Positions 17,765-24,031 of a stretch of DNA of 24,031 nucleotides are shown piece after piece. Origin of the DNA: Gyrodactylus bullatarudis. Its lineage: Eukaryota > Platyhelminthes > Monogenea > Gyrodactylidea > Gyrodactylidae. The first letter of the stretch is position 1. Every line of letters begins with the position of its first letter. A model generated the notes under the pieces. The model was not told the origin of the DNA. It did not search any database and worked only from the letters and a program-made list of their open reading frames with translations. The position numbers and the translations under genes were made by a program. Location: positions 331,492 through 355,522 of the forward strand of contig SSNU01000101.1 of NCBI GenBank assembly GCA_012064415.1, in the 5' to 3' direction.

Positions 17765-19169
17765 TATTATAATTATAAAATGAATAAATAAATTCTTTAT
17801 TGTCTGTTTTTGTAGATTGTACAATTTTCAAGATATTTATAAATTTCTTTTTTCTCTACAGGAATTTTCTTTTTTGTTAAGTCATTAAAAAGTCTGTCAA
17901 AGAAATATAATGATTTTAATAGGCCTGAGTATTTTAACGCAGTTCTTTCTCAGCATTCCAAAGAGTACTAATGTTAGAGCTGGCAAGTTTGAGACATCTA
18001 AAATATCTTCTATGTCGGACTAATTTTTATTCGATAAAGCTGCTACTCTTAAAAATCTTTTTTGAATTGCATCAAGGACGTGAGAAATCGATACAGATGC
18101 TGGACACCATATAGCTGAACAATACTCAACTGTTGGCCTTGCATAGATATTATAAAGTAAAATTTTCATCTTGTTGGTTTTGGCAATTTTATGAATATGT
18201 CAAGTTCTTGCAGCAAAAAGGTTAGCGACGGATTTGATATAATTACACGGGTGGTTGGGGAGTTGCGATAAATTTTCGCGACAAACTGATTATTGTGTAA
18301 AATATTACGCAGATTCTGAATCTGCTTCCAAAATTTTCTAAGTTGCTCAGTTTTTGCGCAATTCGCGAAAAACCGAAATAGCACAAATTTCATAATCGGG
18401 ACTTGAATAAACCAATTTTTTGACTTGATTCTTAGACATTTCAGAGTAAAATTTGATATCATTTGAAAAAGCGTAGAATTTTATATAATATGCTTTTAAG
18501 CTCAAACGTGGTTCATCCTTAAAATTGGTCTTAAAGTTGAAAAAAGATGAAAAATTAGCGAAAAATGCCATACACATTTTTGTTTTACCCTTCAACACGC
18601 TTTCTTATTTTGATAAAATCTCACATTTTAATGGGGGAAACAATGTAAAATTTATTCCTCTATCCAATGATACCTCGCATGACCATTCATCTTTTCTAGT
18701 TCAAAAGTTTTTTAAGGTTTTTTCATTAGTGATTTCACTCAATTTTTCTCGATTATAATTGGTTCATTTGATTAGCACAATAATTTTGTATAAGACTGAA
18801 GGATTCATAATGATAGAAACGCAAGTCATATTCAATAGTTTTCCTTTCGAGAGTGAAATCAGCTGATACAATAGTAGAGGGGAAAGTATTGGGCTTTGTT
18901 GATTGTAGGAAGGAAAACTTTTCGAAAAGTTGATTGTTAGGGAATAGCAATTGAGTTTTGAGATTAATTGAGTGATTTACAGTCTCAATAATAAAATCAA
19001 CATCAATTGATCTGTTAGGAAAAGAAAAACAAATTTTGAGATCGTCCGCAAATTTTAGAAATTTAATATTAGGGGATTTGGACAGTAGACGTTGTGTTAA
19101 TAATAGAGGAGGACTTATTTTTAATCGAAACAAATTGAGTTCGGCATGAAATGAATAGATATATGACAT
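17765..19169 (-). pseudogene. LINE reverse transcriptase, minus strand, 5'-truncated and broken
   Basis: Read on the minus strand, 19169-18753 contains SPNIKFLKFADDLKICFSF. FADD (19052-19041) is the catalytic motif of non-LTR reverse transcriptases, and an ISPPLLLTQ block upstream fits the usual GPLLF..F.NDL. After several frame changes, 18172-18020 reads KILLYNIYARPTVEYCS, AIWCPASVSISHVLDAIQKR and FLRVAALSNKN, the thumb and C-terminal block. A further shift gives VRHRRYFRCLKLASSNISTL and WN, matching LLRHRR...LWN of the LINE at 3267. The 3' end near 17765-17820 has CAATAAAG and a TAATTATAAT tail. The middle (18753-18172) is poorly conserved. The endonuclease and the 5' half of RT are missing. 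A jockey/CR1-like clade is likely but not proven. Confidence 0.82.
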
Positions 19170-19663
19170 TTAATAGGTTTTGGTCCTGAATAAATTCAAT
19201 CAAAACATTCATAATTGAAGAAAATTTTATTATTTGTTCAACTCATTCTTTTCTTTTTGATAATATTACACCCTTGTATTTAACACTGTGTTTATGACAC
19301 ATCATTTTTATGGAAAACTTTGGTGAAAATATGTGTTTCATTTTCTCAGTTAGATATGCAACACTTAGATTTATATCATGCATAATAATATGTCATTGTC
19401 ATTGGATAAGATGTTAAATCCGGAAATTCACTTTGAGAAAAAATACCAAATAACAGAAATCTACAGATCTTTTTTGAGATACAGAATGAGACAGAATTAT
19501 TCTTGTATCTCCTCTCCATTCTTCTAATATACAAGAGACAGAAATTTATATTTGACAAATATTTCTCAGTTTTATCTAAAAACTATGACACTGTATTTTG
19601 ATCCAATTTTCTAGTATCCTTAGTCCTTAAATTCTGTTGAAAATTTTTTTATTCGTATATAAA
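19170..19663. other. Unassigned spacer
   Basis: No gene or element end was recognised. The LINE breaks off abruptly at about 19170, which probably marks its 5' truncation point. Confidence 0.35.
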
Positions 19664-20150
19664 GTTGATTGATATTAAGTTGGGAATCTATGATTTTTAC
19701 AGAAATCTCAATTTTTTCATCAAGAACTCGAATTTGTTAAAGGTTTTTTGGAATCCTACTCATGTTGCCCACTTTTACCATTTATTGTTATGAAAAAATT
19801 CCCATTTGGCGCTAAAATCCCATTTTTTCGAATTTTGAGCTGAAATTTCTATTAATTTGAAAGTAGAAGGTGATCGAAAGAGTTTTTTCAGGATCAAGAT
19901 TAGATAATAAAGCTGAATAGCACCGTCAAATTATCGATAGTTTCCCCATTTTCGAGAGATTTTGAATTATCGAAATTTCATTGATTTTCAAGTAGGGAAA
20001 ATGATCAAAAGATCGAAACTCCGCTCCCAAACGATAATGTGATTATACAATGTATAATATACATAAGATCAGATTCAGTTGAATTAATTTATTTTTAGTT
20101 AATCTTGTAAATATCAGGTAGTTTTAAGACTAACGGAATGATGTGTCAAG
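19664..20150 (+). repeat. Longest copy of families A and B
   Basis: 19664-19855 carries the family A order: GATATTAAGTTGGGAATC, ATTTTTACAGAAATCTCAAT, TTCATCAAGAACTCGAAT, GAATCCTACTCATGTTGCCC and AATTTTGAGCTGAAATTT. Further on, 19972-20139 matches the family B blocks at 5529-5640. Families A and B may be parts of one long repeat. No coding frame was seen. Confidence 0.55.
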
Positions 20151-22200
20151 ATTTACTAGTTAGTAATCCAAAGCTACAAATTAGATTTTAGAAGAGGATT
20201 CAGTTCCTTGAGAGGATTCTAATGGTGTGTAGAACATGCTATTTGATTGAGTGATGTGACATACATTTTGTATTGACTCTAATGCAGCAAAATATTCTTT
20301 CCTACCAAAGAGCCTGTTATGTTTTTTATAAACTATTCATGATGAACAAGTATGATCAAAAAATCATGAACCAAAATATCCTAAGCATTAAAAGGTTCAC
20401 TTGTAAGTAGTCAGATCGTTTCATGCTGTAATCTTTTCCAAAAATTTGAGCATAACTCGAAATACTTTACACTAGGGTAGGTTGATATTTTTATCTTCAT
20501 ATTAGGACCAACTTTTCTGATAGAACTATTAATTCTAAGCATTATTTTGTATTGAAGAATGTGTCGAAAATATTATGTAAACCATTATGTTATTCAGTTT
20601 TTTGAGAATTTTTCAAATCACTGCTCAATTTTCAATGAATCATTAGTATGCAATCACTAAAATCTGGAATATCTTGCCCATTTAATGGCTTTCTTAAGTT
20701 TTATCTTCAAAAATAGTAATCTTATCATCAAGAGGGCCTTCATGGTGAATTTTTTCGTTTTATCATGTCCGTGGGATATTGTGGGAAAAAATAGGCAAAG
20801 GCCAAAGTAAAATTTTTATTTTATTATAAAAATCCATCGTTATAATTAAAAATGAGTTGTAGTTTGTTAATATTATTAACTTAATAATATGGCTAGTTTT
20901 AAAACAACAAAAAAACTCTGCAATGCATTCTTCTAAAGGAGGAAAATTGCCTTTTTCCATCCTTTCCTTATTAAATATTGATATGTATTCATCATGATCA
21001 GTGGAACAAAAATTGAGGTGGAGAGATAAAGAAATATCTCATATATTTTTTATGTTCTCAATGTTACGACTCTGTCTTATTTCTCTTACTTCGGTGATTG
21101 GCATCCGATTTCAATTCAATGGGAAGAATTTCAGAGAGGAAGATGCATTAAAAATTAACTTTTCCTCATCAAACTATAACTCAAACTATACAGTTACTAC
21201 ATCTCGAATCTCGACTTAGCGCCAAAATATTTTTGATTTCAAAATGAAAAAGGGATCAAGAGTTGAATTTTATAAACACGATTAGATAAAGAAATCAAAT
21301 AAGATCACTCACATCATTTTGTGAAAATCGAATTTTGATTTTTTGATTATTTTCCCTATTTGAAATTTCGGCATAGATTGACTATCTTTTGCAGAGTATG
21401 AGTTGGTAACACAATGTTTCATATGTTAACCAATTCTGCTTTCCTTAAATAACTCATTGATTTTTGTTCCTAACTTATTTGCAAATGTATTTTTTGTATT
21501 AATTATAATTTCCCTATGAATTTTAACTAAACCAAAACAGCCACTATATTTATTTGTTTTAGGAACGAGTTTTAAGAACCCAGAGATTGTTTTGTGAGTC
21601 CAAACTATTTTCATCTATAGACGATAGACTGATCGAACACATAAATAATTCTCTCGAAGCCTGACAAATCTCTATCTGACTGTTTTTTTTGATACCGGAG
21701 GATTGTAGGAAATGAATGTGATAATTTCTTGAGACCTTCGAATGAGGAAAATGACAAATTAGACCAGCCTAGTATTTTTGAGTAGAGGTGTTCATCTCAA
21801 TAGAGGATTTAAAGATGTAGTATGGAATCCATACTATGGATTCTTTGATTCTTTTGGAAGAAAATTTCAAATTCAACTGAAAGAAATAGAATCATTGGCA
21901 CAGAAAATACATTAAATAAAATTAGTATTCATAAGTTTAAAGATTTTGGTATTCATGAAATTCTCATTTGTCTGTTCAAGTATTATAATCTCCCATCTTT
22001 TACATCGACTAGCTTTTTAAACTGGACAATGTAGTTTACATTGATTATATTTTTTCATTCACATAAATATGTATTTATCGCTTGTATTTTGTCAACAATT
22101 CAGTTGACAGTTAATCTTTCATCAACGCAAATTGTGTTAAAACTAAACTGTGACTTTCGGGATTTTTTCATTCCATCAGATTAATTAATTCCCAAAAGCA
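20151..22200. other. Unassigned AT-rich region
   Basis: No gene is supported. Noted items: TTAGCGCCAAAATATTTTTG at 21218 (a family A-like scrap) and a 17-base palindrome with an odd centre at 21819-21835 (AGTATGGA, A, TCCATACT). The open frames 20763-20960 (minus), 21001-21219 and 21426-21614 (minus) lack recognisable domains. Confidence 0.4.
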
Positions 22201-22210
22201 GTTAGGAACG

Positions 22211-22294
22211 CATTGCATATTTTACAAATATAAACAAATCAATTTTAGTATATCATTGCATATTTTAGCAAATATAAACAAATCAATTTTAGTA
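22211..22294. repeat. 43-bp tandem duplication
   Basis: CATTGCATATTTTACAAATA through CAATTTTAGTA (22211-22250) is repeated at 22254-22294 with one extra G. The near identity points to a recent duplication. Confidence 0.85.
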
Positions 22295-22363
22295 CAGGTG
22301 AGGTCCCCGTTTTCTATAACCCCCTCTGCCCATCTCGTTTATATTCCTAAAACATGATTTTTC

Positions 22364-22535
22364 TTAACCCTTTCGATGCCGTTTGAAAACCAATAAAGAT
22401 AGCTTTCTAATTCTTTTTGCATGTTTCTTAGAATTTTTTTTTTGATAAAATTTAGAAAAACGAAATTTTTGAATTCCAACTTCTTCCACTAGATATTTTA
22501 ATGGACATATATGTCCAAAAGGCCCTTAAGGGTAA
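22364..22535 (+). mobile_element. Possible piggyBac-type MITE
   Basis: TTAA (22364-22367) is followed by CCCTTTCGATGCC. About 125 bases on there is a perfect palindrome TGGACATATATGTCCA (22502-22517), and then GGCCCTTAAGGGTAAC (22521-22536). The last part resembles an inverted copy of the left end (GGC..AAGGG and a damaged TTAA). The layout of TTAA, CCC start, GGAC/GTCC palindrome and GGG end resembles the full element at 1320-2809. The right end is imperfect, so the call is tentative. Confidence 0.45.
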
Positions 22536-23309
22536 CAATTTTTAACTGTTTAATTTTTATATGAAATCAACAAAAATATACAGAATAAACAGCATTTATT
22601 CAAGAGTGAGCTATTACATTTGAAATACAATAAAACATGTTACAACTTATACAATAGGTAGATATCTTTCTTTTGCAGATTGAACAGCCTTTGCGTGAAT
22701 TTGCTTCTTATTATTCAACATATAATTCTGCAACTTAGATCATCTTAAAGAGTGCGATTTTCTAATACTGAAAGCATTTTGAAATGTTCAAATATCTTTC
22801 TTCTAACCAGAGATATTTAGATTTGAAAAATGTTGTTTTTATTTATTTCTCAGGGTTAATAATGAGGGGCTTACATCATCAAACAAAGAGGGATAGACAA
22901 GGAATGTGTGACTGACATGCAAGACGCACCTTTTTGGACTTGAAAAAATTTTGGGACAGGGAAAATTTTTCTACACTTATTCTAGTCCATTACCAGAAAT
23001 CCTTTGGGATTAGTAAACTCTTTGGTTATTGAGGGAAAGTCAAGTTTAATCCGTGAGGACATTTTCCTCTCTATAAATTCTAATCTGTAATCCTATTGAT
23101 TTTGAATTTTACTCTCCAGATGGATCTGATATGGATTCAATGTGAAGTTTGTAATATTTCAAGAGAAATTTCCTCATGTCCAGAGGTGGGTCTTTTAGCC
23201 TAAACTTTTTGAGTCATCCAGTTTCACAATAGCTTAGCTGACTTTTCAAGGAAGCTGGCAAAATTTTTTTCGCTTTAAAATTCTTACCTATTCAGTTTTC
23301 TGGCTTATA
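22536..23309. other. Unassigned region with one short exon-like patch
   Basis: CTCTCCAG ending at 23119 is followed by MDLIWIQCEVCNISREISSC and PE, and then a donor-like GTGGGT. The WIQCEVC part faintly recalls a CW-type zinc finger, but the rest of the domain is not seen. No gene is claimed. Confidence 0.25.
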
Positions 23310-23930
23310 TTGATAAACATAAGGGCAACACAACAACTTTTTGAGCCATTGGCTTATTTGGACCTTTTAACACAGAAAAGAAGATTTTCCTATATTATAA
23401 ATTCAAATCTGTCCCAAATAAACTCTCGAATTTACTCAATTCTAAAATTTTCTAAATCAGTTAATTTGAGACTAAAAGCTTACAAAGGATTAGTACTTAG
23501 TTATCTTGACTATATTTCACCTCTAGTCCCATCATTAAGCATTGAAAAATCCTTGGAGATTGAACATATTCAATCCAAATTTTTATTCTTTCTCTATCCT
23601 GATCTAGCGTCATACAATGATCGCATCTCAACCTCGGGGTTAAATCCCCTTTGGTTACGAAGATATGCTATAATTGTGAAAACTTTAATTAACTCATCTC
23701 AATTAGTTGAAAATTTCTACAATTTAAGAAGATCCTCTTTTTCAGACCACTATCTACTCTCAGCTTATAATATGATAGATAGTAGATATAAATTATGTGA
23801 TTGTAATAATCTCTCTATACCTTTTTCAGGTCTAGTTCGTAGAATGAAGAAGTCAATTTTGTATTTTTTCATTTTGTATTTGTAAAACTCAATTGTCTAT
23901 TTAATATGTAATTAAGGCTGGAAAAAAAAC
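23310..23930 (+). pseudogene. LINE reverse transcriptase thumb and C-terminus
   Basis: The open frame 23310-23885 (191 codons) reads INSRIYSILKFSKSVNLRLK, AYKGLVLSYLDYISPL, IEHIQSKFLFFLYPDL, SGLNPLWLRRYAIIVKTLI and YNLRRSSFSDHYLLSAYN. This is the non-LTR RT C-terminal region (LKAY...V.S.LDY.SP, then IE.IQ.KFL). The last two blocks match 249-503, so both belong to one LINE clade. The catalytic domain is absent, so the copy is 5'-truncated. The ATG at 23310 is not a real start; sequence before about 23360 shows no similarity to LINE protein. The last residues drift into Phe/Leu-rich text, and the tail at 23886-23930 has an A-run without a clear AATAAA. Confidence 0.75.
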
Positions 23931-24031
23931 AAAATTGAATTAACATGAATACTTCACACTGTAGATTGATTGGGTTTTTTTTCAATTGTGCACTCGAAAG
24001 AGTAATTATAATGACTGTGGAATTTTTTTTA

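Noticed and set aside
18347..18758. Open frames on both strands in the middle of the minus-strand LINE
   Set aside because: The plus-strand frame is a shadow. The minus-strand text is too diverged to assign separately and is treated as the decayed middle of the LINE.

Overview
This looks like a stretch of AT-rich nuclear DNA from an invertebrate animal, possibly an arthropod. That is an inference from its transposon types (piggyBac, a CGGBP1-like hAT, a Penelope-like element, several non-LTR retrotransposons), its splice-like and poly(A)-type signals, and the lack of long open frames or bacterial gene order. The species cannot be named. No intact host gene was recognised. Nearly everything that can be read as protein is a broken transposable-element gene.

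Layout: 1-160 carries a retroposed 3' end with an A-run. 195-724 is the 3' part of a non-LTR retrotransposon (LINE) ending in AATAAA plus an A-run. 1320-2809 is a piggyBac element with both TTAA target sites, matching terminal repeats, three subterminal palindromes, and a transposase that has two stops and a large C-terminal deletion. 3267-3870 is a second LINE 3' fragment. 3061-4880 holds several copies of a dispersed repeat (family A here), two of them back to back. 5731-6074 has two exon-like segments of unknown function. 6457-6690 is a 118-bp tandem duplication. 6700-9770 is mostly unassigned, with a retroposed A-tail at 8928-8937. 9902-10696 is a rearranged Penelope-like element with an RT motif, long inverted arms and a hammerhead-like RNA. 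10848-12481 is a hAT element whose transposase has two stops and one frameshift but keeps its catalytic residues. 13974-14611 is a foldback structure. 17212-17421 is a BED-finger remnant, followed 5 bases later by a well-formed minimal hammerhead ribozyme at 17427-17469. 17765-19169 is a LINE on the minus strand that includes the FADD reverse transcriptase motif. 19664-20150 is a long copy of families A and B. 22211-22535 has a 43-bp tandem duplication and a possible piggyBac-type MITE. 23310-23885 is a LINE C-terminus of the same clade as the one at 249-503.

The most interesting signals are the two hammerhead-type RNAs. The one at 17427-17469 has a full core, a perfect 4-bp stem II, a 6-bp stem I and a 2-bp stem III inside a self-complementary hexamer. 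That is the design known from Penelope-associated hammerheads that cleave as dimers. The one at 10581-10624 lies in the terminal repeat of the Penelope-like copy and keeps the core, stem I and stem III, but its stem II is decayed. These elements are not expected to work together as a pathway; the window is a graveyard of independent insertions.
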